Origin: CAVQCJ01 sp963849365
GTDB lineage: Bacteria > Actinomycetota > Actinomycetes > Prado026
Direction of reading: 5' to 3'
Length of the DNA stretch: 64,000 bases
Assembly (NCBI GenBank): GCA_963849365.1
Contig: CAWKHA010000004.1
Span: 1,054,001 to 1,118,000 of the forward strand
Part shown: piece by piece, positions 1-8,205 of the stretch
How the letters are laid out: each line of letters begins with the position of its first letter
Position numbering within the stretch: position 1 is the stretch's first letter
Made by a program: the position numbers and the translations under genes
The notes under the pieces: model-generated
Seen by the model: the letters and a program-made list of their open reading frames with translations, nothing else
What the model was told of the DNA's origin: nothing
Databases searched by the model: none

Positions 1-115
1 CCGTCAGCCCGAGGTGCTGCCAGGCCTTCTCGTCGAGCAGGTTCGCGAAAGCGCTCTCGTGCGGCACCGCCGTCGACTGCTCGGCGGGCCCGGACGCATT
101 ACGCAGGACGGTCAT
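1..115 (-). CDS. partial hypothetical protein, N-terminus only
   Basis: The first 38 residues of a leftward gene are present and the rest lies beyond the window edge. The ATG at 115 is preceded on the minus strand by GGAG with a 6-base spacer, a good ribosome binding site, and the frame stays open to the edge. The peptide is Ala/Ser-rich at first and then reads FANLLDEKAWQHLGLT, which I cannot assign to a family. It diverges from the membrane protein gene at 328, so the roughly 210 bases between them should hold both promoters, but I see no clear element there. Confidence 0.5.
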   Translation of the reverse strand, partial: MTVLRNASGPAEQSTAVPHESAFANLLDEKAWQHLGLT

Positions 116-327
116 GATCAGCTCCACTGTTCCGAGCGCCGCCACCACGGTGTGCACACGATCTGCGACGGGGCGCGAGAAAGAGTCTGTGTCGCTGGTC
201 CGGGTCGGCGCAACCCTGCCCGGATGAACGATTGGGGTCCACGAGGTGGGTGTTGCGCCCGAGGCGCAGCCCAGCGGGGAGGTCTCCGCCAGAATGTGCA
301 CCCGACGGCGGCGAGGTGGAGGCTGCG

Positions 328-810
328 ATGGCAGCGACGGACGTGAGCACCCGGAGCATCGCCTCGGGAATCTACGGACTGGTGATCGCCGGCGCTGCTC
401 TGGCGACCTCGGCGTCCTTGCGGTCGCTGACCAAGGTCGCCGCGGCCGTGCTGGTCACCCTTCTCGTGTACTGGACGGCCGAGAGCTACGCGCACTCGCT
501 GGCCCTGCGGTTCGTCGAGCAGCGCGACCTGACCCCCGGCGACATCCTCGGGGTGCTGCGGCAGGGCTGGCCGCTGGTGAGCGCGTCCTACCTGCCGTTG
601 CTGGCCTTGATCGTGGCGGGGCTGTTGGGCGACAAGGTCACGACCGCGGTCCTGACCGCCCTCATCGTGACGACGGTGCTGCTCGGGATCGCCGGCGGGA
701 CCGCGGGCTGGCGCAGTGGTGTGCGCGGCATCCGCTTGCTGGGCACGATCGCGATCTCCCTCGGTTTCGGGCTCGTTATGATCGCTTTGAAGCTGACGCT
801 GCAGCACTAG
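328..810 (+). CDS. small multi-pass membrane protein, unknown function
   Basis: A 160-residue hydrophobic protein. The start is taken at the ATG at 328 because GAGGTGGAGG lies just upstream; the open frame extends further 5' but without membrane or codon signals. Four hydrophobic stretches can be seen, roughly at residues 10-30, 32-52, 88-108 and 110-130, plus a last one near the C-terminus (residues 138-155). The short loop between the second and third contains SYAHSLALRFVEQRDLTPGD. I do not recognise the family. It stands alone, with a convergent gene starting at 834, so its role cannot be inferred from neighbours. An actinobacterial integral membrane protein of unknown function is the safest call. 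Confidence 0.7.
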   Translation: MAATDVSTRSIASGIYGLVIAGAALATSASLRSLTKVAAAVLVTLLVYWTAESYAHSLALRFVEQRDLTPGDILGVLRQGWPLVSASYLPLLALIVAGLLGDKVTTAVLTALIVTTVLLGIAGGTAGWRSGVRGIRLLGTIAISLGFGLVMIALKLTLQH

Positions 811-833
811 CTCGGCGCTCCGGTGCGGGTCCG

Positions 834-1313
834 CTAGCGGCGGCGGAACGGGTCCGCGGCCGGCGCCGTCGCCAGCTCGGCGCGCGGGCAGCGGGCCAGC
901 GTGAGCCCCACCCAGGACAGTGCGTCGTCGCAGATCGCGTCCACCGTGAAGCCCAGCTTCTGGCCCACCTCGGTCAGCGTCACCCGGTAGAGCGTGATCT
1001 GCTGCCGCGCGGGCGCGTCGTACATGACCCCGATCGAGCCGACCAGGCTGGAGCTGCCGCGCCCGCCGGCCGGCCCGTTCCAGGGCTGGTCGTACCGCTG
1101 CCACAAGGTCGCGCTGGCGGCCCACAACCCGCCGCGGGACACGTCCAGCCGCTCGAGCTCGACCAGCAGCCGGGCGGCGTCACGGTGATCCAGGACTGCG
1201 GCCGGCCGCAGAACCCGTGTTTCGACCCCTACATCGGTAGGCACACCCACCGAATCGGACCTTTCGCTCAAGTCCTTGATACCGGTGAGCCCGGGAAGTG
1301 CGGCCCGCGGCAC
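834..1313 (-). CDS. hypothetical protein (about 139-160 aa)
   Basis: A leftward coding frame of up to 159 residues with actinobacterial codon use. The longest frame starts at a GTG at 1313, but no ribosome binding site precedes it. An internal GTG at 1250 follows AAAGG at about 9 bases and would give a 138-residue protein beginning near VGVPTDVGVETRVLRPAAV; I consider that start equally likely. The body contains LDHRDAARLLVELERL and RYDQPWNGPAGG, and ends with an Arg run after DPF. No transmembrane segment or known catalytic motif is visible. It lies 10 bases downstream of the gene ending at 1324 and may be co-transcribed with it. Family not recognised. Confidence 0.6.
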   Translation of the reverse strand: MPRAALPGLTGIKDLSERSDSVGVPTDVGVETRVLRPAAVLDHRDAARLLVELERLDVSRGGLWAASATLWQRYDQPWNGPAGGRGSSSLVGSIGVMYDAPARQQITLYRVTLTEVGQKLGFTVDAICDDALSWVGLTLARCPRAELATAPAADPFRRR

Positions 1314-1323
1314 ACCCGGCGGC

Positions 1324-2028
1324 CTACCACTCCACCCAGGCGCCGGGGGCGGACCGCCAGATCGACGTCTCGGTGCGGTCCCCCAGGACCGGCCCCAGGT
1401 GCTCGTAGCCGAGGCCGAGGTCGTAGAAGCGGTTCATCTCGCCGACGTCGGTCCAGGTGTCGACCCCGAGGACCTCCGCGGGGTCCGCCGCCCCGGGGTC
1501 GGGTACCCGCAGCCAGGTGCTGTGCGACGCGAGCCCGTAGGTCCGGGCCACGTTCATCGTCGCCGCCGCGTAGGCGCTGAACGCGTCGGCCGCCTTGTCC
1601 GGCGAGCTGAGCGTGGCGCGCAGGATGCCGACCCCGTGCACGGCCGAGCCGGACGGCACCTGGAGGTGGAAGGTGCCGAAGCCCTCGGTCGGCGCCCACA
1701 CGTCGGGCTGCCGCTCGGCGAACAGGTGGCCGCCGGCCTCCTGCACCTGCGGGTCACCGAAGAACCGGCCGAGCCCGGACAGGCTGTTCCAGATGTCGAT
1801 GAACAGGACCTCGCCTTCGTTGTCGCCGAGGCCGAGGTACACGTTGTGGCTGAGGTCGCCGAGAGCGCGGGCTGCCGCGACGCTCTGAGGCGCGCCGGCG
1901 GTCGCGTTGTGCGTCTCGCGGGTCGCGTCGGTCGCGGCCGTCACGGGCCGGCCGCGCACGGTCAGCAGGTACGGCGTCGCGCCGGCGTCGTCCGGGTAGG
2001 TGGGTGTCTGGTCGGGCTGAGCGGACAT
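1324..2028 (-). CDS. two-domain alpha/beta-barrel (ABM-like) hypothetical protein
   Basis: A 234-residue soluble protein. The ATG at 2028 is chosen over a GTG at 2037 because GGAAGG lies 8 bases upstream of it. Two similar halves are visible: a segment near residue 80 with VLFIDIWNSLSGLGRFF and one near residue 185 with VLGVDTWTDVGEMNRFYD, each followed by a stretch ending in a W-containing strand. This points to a tandem duplication of a dimeric alpha/beta-barrel fold, as in antibiotic-biosynthesis-monooxygenase-like proteins; the fold call is inference from pattern only. No cofactor motif is obvious. The downstream gene (stop at 834) follows after a short gap and could share its transcript. 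Confidence 0.65.
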   Translation of the reverse strand: MSAQPDQTPTYPDDAGATPYLLTVRGRPVTAATDATRETHNATAGAPQSVAAARALGDLSHNVYLGLGDNEGEVLFIDIWNSLSGLGRFFGDPQVQEAGGHLFAERQPDVWAPTEGFGTFHLQVPSGSAVHGVGILRATLSSPDKAADAFSAYAAATMNVARTYGLASHSTWLRVPDPGAADPAEVLGVDTWTDVGEMNRFYDLGLGYEHLGPVLGDRTETSIWRSAPGAWVEW

Positions 2029-2336
2029 GTCGGGCACCTTCCGTCGTGGGTCGCTTCCTTGCCACGACGACGAACGGGCAGGCGCCGGCTCGACAGCCGA
2101 TCGCTGGTCAGCCGCACAGTCGCACGGTGCGCTTCTCGATGCTCCGGTACGCGGCCTGGTCGGCCGTCAGCGGAACGACCCGGCTGACGAAAACTCCCGA
2201 CAGGTGGACGACCAGCCCGGCTGAGAGCTGGGCTTCGTCATTCTGATCGTCGCTTCGACCGGCACGATGCTTTGTGGCGGCGGCGCCATAGGCCGCGACG
2301 ACTGGAGTCGCCGCGAAGCCGGCGGCCGAGGGCAAG
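2029..2336. other. intergenic region with a possible gene remnant
   Basis: About 300 bases lie between the divergent ABM-like and ChrB-domain genes. On the minus strand, about 2108-2240 has codon-like composition and ends in a TGA, reading near its end as VVPLTADQAAYRSIEKRTVR. No start codon with a ribosome binding site precedes it, so it could be a gene fragment or chance. No promoter elements or strong hairpins were recognised. Confidence 0.3.
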
Positions 2337-2798
2337 ATGAGCCCTATGAGCATCTGGGTCACGCGGGAACGCCCCAAGACCGACCGCATCGCTTGCCCGT
2401 GGCTGATCAGCAAATTCATCGACCCGGATGCGGAGATCCGCTACGTCCCCGCTGATCAAGTCCTGACCGTCGCCGCCGAGGTGGGTGGCAGGTCCTTCGA
2501 CGCCCCCGGCGCCGAGTTCACCCACCAGCCCGCCCGTGACGGCAGCGGCGAATGGTGCACTTTCGAGACGCTGGTCCATGCCTACCATCTAGATACCGAC
2601 CCGGCGCTGGTTGAGCTCGCCCGAATCGTCCACGCCGCCGATGTCTCCCCCGACGTCGACACCCATCCCTTCGGAGCTGGCATCCGCGCCATCGGTGAGG
2701 GCGGCCCAGTCGCCATCGCTGACGACCGCGAGCTGCTAGCCCGGGGCACCTTCGTGTACGACGCCCTCTACGCCCACTGCCAGAGCCGGGTCGGCTAG
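2337..2798 (+). CDS. chromate resistance protein ChrB C-terminal domain
   Basis: A 153-residue protein matching the stand-alone ChrB C-terminal (Chrome_Resist) domain. Near the N-terminus it reads WVTRERPKTDRIACPWLISK, followed by FIDPDAEIRYVP, the characteristic start of this family. Later blocks include FDAPGAEFTH and the conserved His/Asp-rich middle. The family is found in ChrB regulators and in single-domain proteins of unknown biochemistry linked to chromate response. The N-terminal ChrB domain and a ChrA transporter are both absent here, so a role in chromate resistance is not established. The start at 2337 has GAGGG 4 bases upstream; an ATG at 2346 is also possible. It is a single gene with no obvious operon partners. 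Confidence 0.85.
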   Translation: MSPMSIWVTRERPKTDRIACPWLISKFIDPDAEIRYVPADQVLTVAAEVGGRSFDAPGAEFTHQPARDGSGEWCTFETLVHAYHLDTDPALVELARIVHAADVSPDVDTHPFGAGIRAIGEGGPVAIADDRELLARGTFVYDALYAHCQSRVG

Positions 2799-2980
2799 AT
2801 GGCGGCCGGCCTCTCCCAGACTCACGAGACGGTCACCTGTGTCGGGCTTGCTGCGAGATGGACGCCCATCCGCGCGCTGGTTGTCGTGTGAGCGACATGT
2901 CCGGAAGTGGACAGGAAACCGTTGTGGATAAAGGGTTTTCGGGTCGGTGACTGTCGCAGCACTTGGGTAGGATTCGGGTC

Positions 2981-4345
2981 ATGTCGATCAGTGCCTTGCC
3001 GGCGCGCGAACCGCGCACCGCCGTCTTGCTCGGGCAGCTCCGCGACCTGCTCGCCGAGTTCGGACAGGTGCAGGACTGGCAGCTGGGCGACGCCGAGCTG
3101 CTGCACGCCACCGAGGGCCTGTACCGGCTGGGCCACCAGCTCGACGCCCACGCGCTGCGGCTGCTCACGCAGGTCGACTCGCGGGGCCTGGCCCCCGACG
3201 CCGGGTCACCCTCGACCGCCGCCTGGCTGAGCGCCCGGCTCCAGATGAACATCGGGGCCGCCCGCAACCAGGTCAAGCTCGGCCACGCCCTGACCCAGCG
3301 ACCGGCCACCGCCGCCGCCCTGGCCGCCGGCGCGGCCAGTGCGCCCCACGCCCAGGTGATCACCACCGCGCTGGCCGCGCTGCCCGCGGCCGTGGCCGCC
3401 GACCAGATCGACGCCGCGGAGGCGAACCTGCTCGAACACGCCACCCGGTTCACCCCCAAGGTGTTGACCCGGATCGGGCAGCACCTGCACACCGCGCTGG
3501 ACCCGGACGGACCCCAGCCCCAGGACACCGCGGCGCCCGACCCCGGCTACTACCTGAACCTGCGCACCAACGACGACGGCTCCTGCCAGGGCCAGTTCTG
3601 GCTCGAACCGGCCCTCGCCCTGGCCTTCGCCGCCCTCATCGACGCCGCCGCCGCGCCCCGGCCCAGCACCGCCCAGGGACCGGACCCGCGCACCGCCGGA
3701 CGGCGCCGCCACGACGCCCTGGCCGACCTGACCCGCCTGGCCCGGGCCCACCGCGCCGACCCGATCCCCGGAACCGGCCGCCCGACCATCGCCGTCACCA
3801 TCTCGGTGGACCAGCTGCGCGCCGGACTACCCGGCCACCGCCCCGACCAAGCACTGATCCCGGCCGGCACGCTGCGCCGGATGACCTGTGACGCCGACCT
3901 CATCCCGATCGTGCTGGGCAGCCGCTCCGAAGTCCTGGACATCGGCCGCAGCTCCCGCACCATCCCCGCCAAGATCCGCCGCGCCCTGATCCAACGCGAC
4001 CAGGGCTGCGCCTTCCCCGGCTGCGACCGCCCACCGGGCTGGACCCAAGCCCACCACATCGTGCACTGGTCCAAAGGCGGCCTGACCGCCCTGTTCAACC
4101 TGGTGCTGCTATGCGGACATCACCACGAAACCATCCACCACCGCGGCTGGACGTGCACCTCGACGAACACGGCCTACCCGTCTTCACCCCACCGGCATGG
4201 ATACGCGCCGCCGCCTAAGACCGATCCCGCTCGGCGGCGTCAGCGACAGCGGCCGCCGGTGGTCCGGACCAGCCACTCGACCCAGGAGTTCACCCAGCTG
4301 CGGCTCACCACCAGCAACAGCCAGCCGCGCCAGTCCCCCCTCTGA
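2981..4345 (+). CDS. DUF222 / HNH endonuclease-domain protein, 3' frameshift
   Basis: A member of the actinobacterial DUF222-HNH family: an N-terminal helical DUF222 region (about residues 10-300) and a C-terminal HNH nuclease domain. The latter shows CAFPGCDRPP, then AHHIVHWSKGG with His358-His359, and LCGHHHETIHHRGW. The start is the ATG at 2981, with weak AGGA upstream. These genes are multicopy in actinobacteria and their role is uncertain; many look mobile or self-splicing-associated. The end is odd. After TGG at 4148-4150 the family's usual ending appears one frame away (DVHLDEHGLPVFTPP, TAA at 4216-4218), while the open frame runs on with an Arg/Pro-rich tail to 4345. A single missing base near 4150 explains this. 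Confidence 0.85.
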   Translation: MSISALPAREPRTAVLLGQLRDLLAEFGQVQDWQLGDAELLHATEGLYRLGHQLDAHALRLLTQVDSRGLAPDAGSPSTAAWLSARLQMNIGAARNQVKLGHALTQRPATAAALAAGAASAPHAQVITTALAALPAAVAADQIDAAEANLLEHATRFTPKVLTRIGQHLHTALDPDGPQPQDTAAPDPGYYLNLRTNDDGSCQGQFWLEPALALAFAALIDAAAAPRPSTAQGPDPRTAGRRRHDALADLTRLARAHRADPIPGTGRPTIAVTISVDQLRAGLPGHRPDQALIPAGTLRRMTCDADLIPIVLGSRSEVLDIGRSSRTIPAKIRRALIQRDQGCAFPGCDRPPGWTQAHHIVHWSKGGLTALFNLVLLCGHHHETIHHRGWTCTSTNTAYPSSPHRHGYAPPPKTDPARRRQRQRPPVVRTSHSTQEFTQLRLTTSNSQPRQSPL

Positions 4346-4367
4346 CGCGGCCGTCCCGACGAGTCTG

Positions 4368-4538
4368 CTAGGCGGCGTGGCGGCCGAAGATAGCGTCGAT
4401 CTCGGCCAGCTCGGCCGCGCTGGTCGCGTTCTCGCGCGCCTGCTCCCACTCCCTCAAGATCATCTCGTGCTCGTCCAGCGGCTCGCCCTTCGCGGGGCGG
4501 TCCTTGGCACGTGCCATCAGCCTGGCCAGCATGTTCAT
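4368..4538 (-). CDS. small charged helical protein (56 aa)
   Basis: A short leftward gene of 56 residues (54 if the second Met is used). The ATG at 4538 has GGAG very close; the ATG at 4532 has the same GGAG at a better 8-base spacing. The sequence is rich in Arg, Lys and Glu, contains LDEHEMILREWEQAREN, and ends LAEIDAIFGRHAA, suggesting two amphipathic helices. No family was recognised. It stands between the convergent HNH gene and the RidA gene upstream. The codon use and ribosome binding site support a real small gene. Confidence 0.6.
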   Translation of the reverse strand: MNMLARLMARAKDRPAKGEPLDEHEMILREWEQARENATSAAELAEIDAIFGRHAA

Positions 4539-4649
4539 CTCTCCGTGTAGTGGCTCTCGGTCGGACGACCGATGCCTCGATGGTCGCCCGCGATGTTGAC
4601 GGAACGTTTCCGGTAGGCGTCCTGCGACCCTTCGGCGCTGTGGCCTTGA

Positions 4650-5042
4650 TCACGCAGGTTTCGCTCGAGAGGCAGCGACCGCGAGCACGTCGATCTCCAC
4701 CAGGAAGTCCGCGGGCAGCGTCACGAACACGGTCGTGCGAGCCGGGTAGGGCGGCTCGAAGTACTCGGCGTACACCGTGTTCATCTCGTCGAACTGGTCC
4801 GGACGGGTGAGGTAGACCCGCGTGTGCAGCACGTCGTCGAGCGTGCAGCCGAGCGAGCCGAGTGCCGCGACGACGTTGTCCAGCGCCTGTCGCGTCTGGG
4901 CGGTGACCCCGTCGAGCGCCGTCCCGTCCGGCGTCAGCCCGACCTGTCCGGCGCAGGCGACCATGTCGCCGATCCGGACGGCCTGCGAGTACGGGCCGGC
5001 CGGTGCCGGCGCGGCGTCCGAGCGACCTTCGACACGTGCCAT
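4650..5042 (-). CDS. RidA (YjgF/YER057c/UK114) family enamine/imine deaminase
   Basis: A 130-residue cytoplasmic protein of the RidA family, which hydrolyses reactive enamine/imine intermediates released by PLP enzymes to keto acids and ammonia. Family marks seen are GPYSQAVRIGDMV near residue 16, FDEMNTVYAEYF near residue 84 and PARTTVFV near residue 100. The Arg in the last block corresponds to the carboxylate-binding Arg of the family. The start ATG at 5042 follows GGGAGGGAAACGAG. It lies 23 bases downstream of a PLP-dependent D-amino-acid enzyme, so it probably detoxifies the 2-aminoacrylate or 2-aminocrotonate made by that enzyme; that link is inferred from the neighbourhood. Confidence 0.9.
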   Translation of the reverse strand: MARVEGRSDAAPAPAGPYSQAVRIGDMVACAGQVGLTPDGTALDGVTAQTRQALDNVVAALGSLGCTLDDVLHTRVYLTRPDQFDEMNTVYAEYFEPPYPARTTVFVTLPADFLVEIDVLAVAASRAKPA

Positions 5043-5065
5043 CTCGTTTCCCTCCCTGTGTCCGG

Positions 5066-6214
5066 TCACCTCGACGCGCCCGCCCCGAGGGTCTGCCACT
5101 GCCCGACCACCTCGCCGCCCTGCACAGCCGTCGCCTCCCGCAGGCTGGAGAACACGGTGCAGACGTGGTTCGGGATGATCTGGACCTGCTCGCCGACCGC
5201 GAGCGCCGTGGGCGCACCCGAGCCGGCCCAGCGCAGCCAGCCGTGCTCCTCGGAGAGCCGGTCGATGCGCCAGCCCGGCCGGTCGGCCAGCAGCCCGAAC
5301 CCGGGATGGGCCGCCATGCCCAGCGGCGGCACCGGGTCCTGGCTGAGCGATTTCGAGCCGGCGTCGATGCAGGCGCGGCCGGGTTCGGGATGGCTCACCA
5401 CCGTCGCGAGGACACGCACCGCGCACGTCTGGGGCACCGCCTGACCGAGCACGATCTGGCCGAGGTCGTTGAAGGCGTAGATCCCCGGGCGCACCTGGGT
5501 GACGCCGGGCCGCCCGACCACGGAGCGCACCGACGCGCTGGACCCGAGTGACACCGTCTGCATCGGGACGCCGGCGTCCGCGCAGGAGGCCGCGCACGCG
5601 ACCATCAGGTCCGCCGCGGCGTGCGAGCGCGCGACGACGTCGTCGCCGGACGCCGCGGAGTACACCGAGCCCTCGTGGGTCATCAGTCCGGTGAGCCGCA
5701 GTCCCGGCTCGCGGGCGAGCTCGCGGGCCAGCGCCGGCACCCGGGCGGCCGTGACGCCGCAGCGCCCCAGCCCGGAGTCGACGATGACGTACACCTGTGC
5801 TGTGCGCCCACGGTCGGCGAAGGCCCGGCCGATCGCCCGGCCGGCTTCGAGGTCGTCGGTCGCGAGGGTCAGCGACGCCCGGTCGGCCAGGGCGACGGCC
5901 CGCGCGACCTTCGCGGCACCGACCAGCGGGTACGCCACGACGATGCGCTCGATCCCGGCGTCGACGAACGCCGCCGCCTCGCCGAGCTTGGCGACCGTGA
6001 GGCCGTCGGCGCCGGTCTGCACTTGGAGCCGGCCGATCTCGGGGATGCGGTGTGTCTTGGCGTGCGGGTAGAGCGCGACCCGGTGCCGCCGGCACAGCTC
6101 GGCCATCGCGGTCAGGTTGGCCGTCATGATGTCGACGTCGACGACCAGGGCGGGGGTGTCGAGCGTGGGCGGTACGGCGAGCCGTTGCGACCCGGCGGCG
6201 ACGGTGTCTGTCAT
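5066..6214 (-). CDS. D-threonine aldolase / D-serine dehydratase-like PLP enzyme
   Basis: A 382-residue protein with the fold-type III (alanine racemase N-terminal barrel) layout followed by the D-serine dehydratase-like beta domain. LDTPALVVDVDIM opens the barrel; PHAKTHR near residue 51 carries the PLP Schiff-base lysine; TGLMTHEGS follows in the barrel. Near the C-terminus, IPNHVCTVFSSL has the H-x-C pair that binds the divalent metal in D-threonine aldolase and D-serine dehydratase. Aldolase and dehydratase activities cannot be told apart from the sequence. Its ATG overlaps the stop of the upstream SDR gene as ATGA, and a RidA gene follows, consistent with D-amino-acid breakdown. Confidence 0.85.
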   Translation of the reverse strand: MTDTVAAGSQRLAVPPTLDTPALVVDVDIMTANLTAMAELCRRHRVALYPHAKTHRIPEIGRLQVQTGADGLTVAKLGEAAAFVDAGIERIVVAYPLVGAAKVARAVALADRASLTLATDDLEAGRAIGRAFADRGRTAQVYVIVDSGLGRCGVTAARVPALARELAREPGLRLTGLMTHEGSVYSAASGDDVVARSHAAADLMVACAASCADAGVPMQTVSLGSSASVRSVVGRPGVTQVRPGIYAFNDLGQIVLGQAVPQTCAVRVLATVVSHPEPGRACIDAGSKSLSQDPVPPLGMAAHPGFGLLADRPGWRIDRLSEEHGWLRWAGSGAPTALAVGEQVQIIPNHVCTVFSSLREATAVQGGEVVGQWQTLGAGASR

Positions 6215-6972
6215 GCGCTGGGGGCCTTCGGACGTACCCGGAGCCCGGACACGCCGCCGTCCACCGCCAGGTCCGTGCCGGTGGTGGCCCCGGCGGACGG
6301 CGAGGCCAGGTAGGCCACGGCATGGGCGACCTCGTCCGCGGTGACGAGCCGCCCCAGCGGCTGGCGCGCCTCGAGGGCCCGCCGTTCCGCGGCGGGGTCC
6401 TCGGCCGCCTCCAGCAGGCGGGCCACCCACGGGGTGTCGGCCGTACCGGGGCTGACCGAGGTGACCCGGATCCCCGCACCGACGAGGTCGGCGGCCATGG
6501 CCCGGGTCAGCGCGAGGACCGCGCCCTTGGAGGCTGAGTAGACCGCGCGGTCGGGCAGCCCGGCGGTGGCCACGATGGAACAGATGTTCACGATGGCCGG
6601 CGCGGGCGAGTGCCGCAGGTGCGGCAGGACCAGCCGGCACATCCTGGCGGTCCCGACGACGTTCACGGACAGCACCCGGGACCACTCGTCGTCGGTGGCC
6701 TGCTCGACCGTCCCCACCGCCCCGATCGCCGCGCAGTTGACGAGGACGTCGATGCGGCCCAGCTGCCGGACCACGTCGGCGACGGCGGGCGCGGCGGACG
6801 CCTCGTCCGCGATGTCGCAGCCGAACGGCACGGCCGGCGGTCGGACGGTCGCGGGGGCCAGGTCGAGCCCGGCGACCCGCGCGCCGCGGTGGGCCAGGAC
6901 GGACGCGACGGCGGCCCCGATCCCGGACCCGGCGCCGGTGACCACCGCGACCAGCTGGTCGAACTCGCCCAT
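6211..6972 (-). CDS. short-chain dehydrogenase/reductase (SDR)
   Basis: A 253-residue classical SDR. The NAD(P)-binding TGAGSGIG is at residues 12-19; LVNCAAIG matches the NNAG region; the catalytic Tyr-x3-Lys is in YSASKGAV, with the Ser in NICSIVATAG before it; VSPGTADTPW follows. An Asp at the end of the second strand (GLDLAP) suggests NAD(H) preference. It is the first gene of a three-gene minus-strand operon with the PLP enzyme (ATGA overlap) and RidA. It may oxidise a hydroxy-amino acid or reduce the resulting keto compound; the substrate cannot be read from the sequence. Confidence 0.9.
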   Translation of the reverse strand: MGEFDQLVAVVTGAGSGIGAAVASVLAHRGARVAGLDLAPATVRPPAVPFGCDIADEASAAPAVADVVRQLGRIDVLVNCAAIGAVGTVEQATDDEWSRVLSVNVVGTARMCRLVLPHLRHSPAPAIVNICSIVATAGLPDRAVYSASKGAVLALTRAMAADLVGAGIRVTSVSPGTADTPWVARLLEAAEDPAAERRALEARQPLGRLVTADEVAHAVAYLASPSAGATTGTDLAVDGGVSGLRVRPKAPSA

Positions 6973-7032
6973 CAGGGAACCCCGCCAGATCGGAACCGAC
7001 AGCGGGTCGCAGCCTACTGGTCGGGGGTGCAG

Positions 7033-8205
7033 CTAGCGGGCCGTGCGACGGCGCGAGCCGCTCTGCTCCGAGTCGTCGTCCGAGTCGTCGTCTTCGTCGG
7101 AGTCTTCGTCGTCGTCTTCGTCGGACTCGTCGTCGGACTCCCCGTCCTCGTCGGAGCACTCGTCGTCGTCGTGGTGATGGTGGTGGTGATGGTGCTTGTG
7201 GTGGTGCTTCCCACCGCAGCCGCAGTCGTCGTCGTGGTTGTCGTGGTCATCGTCGTGCTCGTGGTGGTCCCCGTCGTGGTCGTGCGAGTCGTCGTCGCAC
7301 TTGGGCGGGCACTCCTTCTCGTAGCAGACGAGGATCTCGTCGACGGTGTGTGTGCGCAGCTCGGTGCAGCGCGCCTCCTGCTCGTCCTTGCGGCACTGCT
7401 CGACGGCCACCAGGCGGGTGAGCTCGGACACGGCCGCGTTGGCTTTCGTCCAGCAGGTCAGCGCCTCGCACAGGCAGTCGACGAACGACCCGGTGTCGGC
7501 GAAGCCGCCCCAGACGGCGAGCACGTCGCGACGGGCGACCAGCGCCATCGCGTACGCCTGCTTCAGGTCCACGGTGGCCGGGTCGGCGGCCAGCTTTGCG
7601 TTGATCGCGTCGATCTGATCCTTGACCCTCCCCACCCGCGCGAGGAGCTGGGCCGGCTCGTCCTTGAGCCGGGTGAAGCAGTCCGACGCTCTGGCGGCGT
7701 GCTTGGCGTAGTCGTCGAGCAGCGCCTTCAGCGCGTCCAGGCCTTCGCACCCGTCCGTCGGGAACTCGCAGGGGCCGTCGACGCAGCAGCCGGTCGGCAG
7801 CGGGCAGCAGTCGAGCTGCGCCTCGACGCGCGCCCACGCCCGGTCCAGGCAGTCGACCACGCGGTCCTGCTGGATGAGGCAGCGGATGCGCTCGACCAGG
7901 TGCTTGACCCCGTGCCGCATGTCCTGGACCTGCAGGCGGACGTCGTGGCGCGTGGTCCGGTAGTCCTTGCGGGTCTTGGTGTAGTCGGCGTAGCCGGCCT
8001 CCATCGCGGCCTTGTGGTCCGCGTTGTACTTGGCCTGTGCGTCGATGCCGGCCGCGTCGCACTTGAGGCAGTCGATGAGGTCGGGGTCGCAGTCCTCGCA
8101 GCCGGTGATGCGCGCCGGGGGTGTGCTGTCGCCCTGGTCGGGTGTGCTGTCGCCCGACTCCGGGGCGGCGTCGCCCGGCGCGGCCGCGGGGGTCTCGGTC
8201 TCCAT
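7033..8205 (-). CDS. Cys-rich protein with His/Asp-rich metal-binding-like tail
   Basis: A 390-residue protein divergent from the CIS operon. The N-terminal 35 residues are low-complexity and hold two GDSTP repeats. A C-x2-C-x6-C-x2-C motif spans residues 36-49 (CEDCDPDLIDCLKC). A helical, charged middle carries many more Cys, including CC and CxxC pairs (LDCCPLPTGCCVDGPC). From about residue 302 to the end the chain is almost only Asp, His, Glu and Ser, with an unbroken run of eight His near residue 340, then an acidic stretch and a basic RRR end. No signal peptide is seen. The start ATG at 8205 follows GGAGGGAGCCCC. The family is not recognised. Zinc, nickel or copper binding is an inference from composition. 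Position suggests a CIS-linked accessory or cargo protein. Confidence 0.7.
   Translation of the reverse strand: METETPAAAPGDAAPESGDSTPDQGDSTPPARITGCEDCDPDLIDCLKCDAAGIDAQAKYNADHKAAMEAGYADYTKTRKDYRTTRHDVRLQVQDMRHGVKHLVERIRCLIQQDRVVDCLDRAWARVEAQLDCCPLPTGCCVDGPCEFPTDGCEGLDALKALLDDYAKHAARASDCFTRLKDEPAQLLARVGRVKDQIDAINAKLAADPATVDLKQAYAMALVARRDVLAVWGGFADTGSFVDCLCEALTCWTKANAAVSELTRLVAVEQCRKDEQEARCTELRTHTVDEILVCYEKECPPKCDDDSHDHDGDHHEHDDDHDNHDDDCGCGGKHHHKHHHHHHHHDDDECSDEDGESDDESDEDDDEDSDEDDDSDDDSEQSGSRRRTAR

Noticed and set aside
2108..2419. A minus-strand frame of about 100 codons before the ChrB-domain gene as a full gene.
   Set aside because: Its 5' half is antisense to the ChrB coding sequence and no ribosome binding site is present; only the last 40 codons look coding, so it was noted as a possible remnant.
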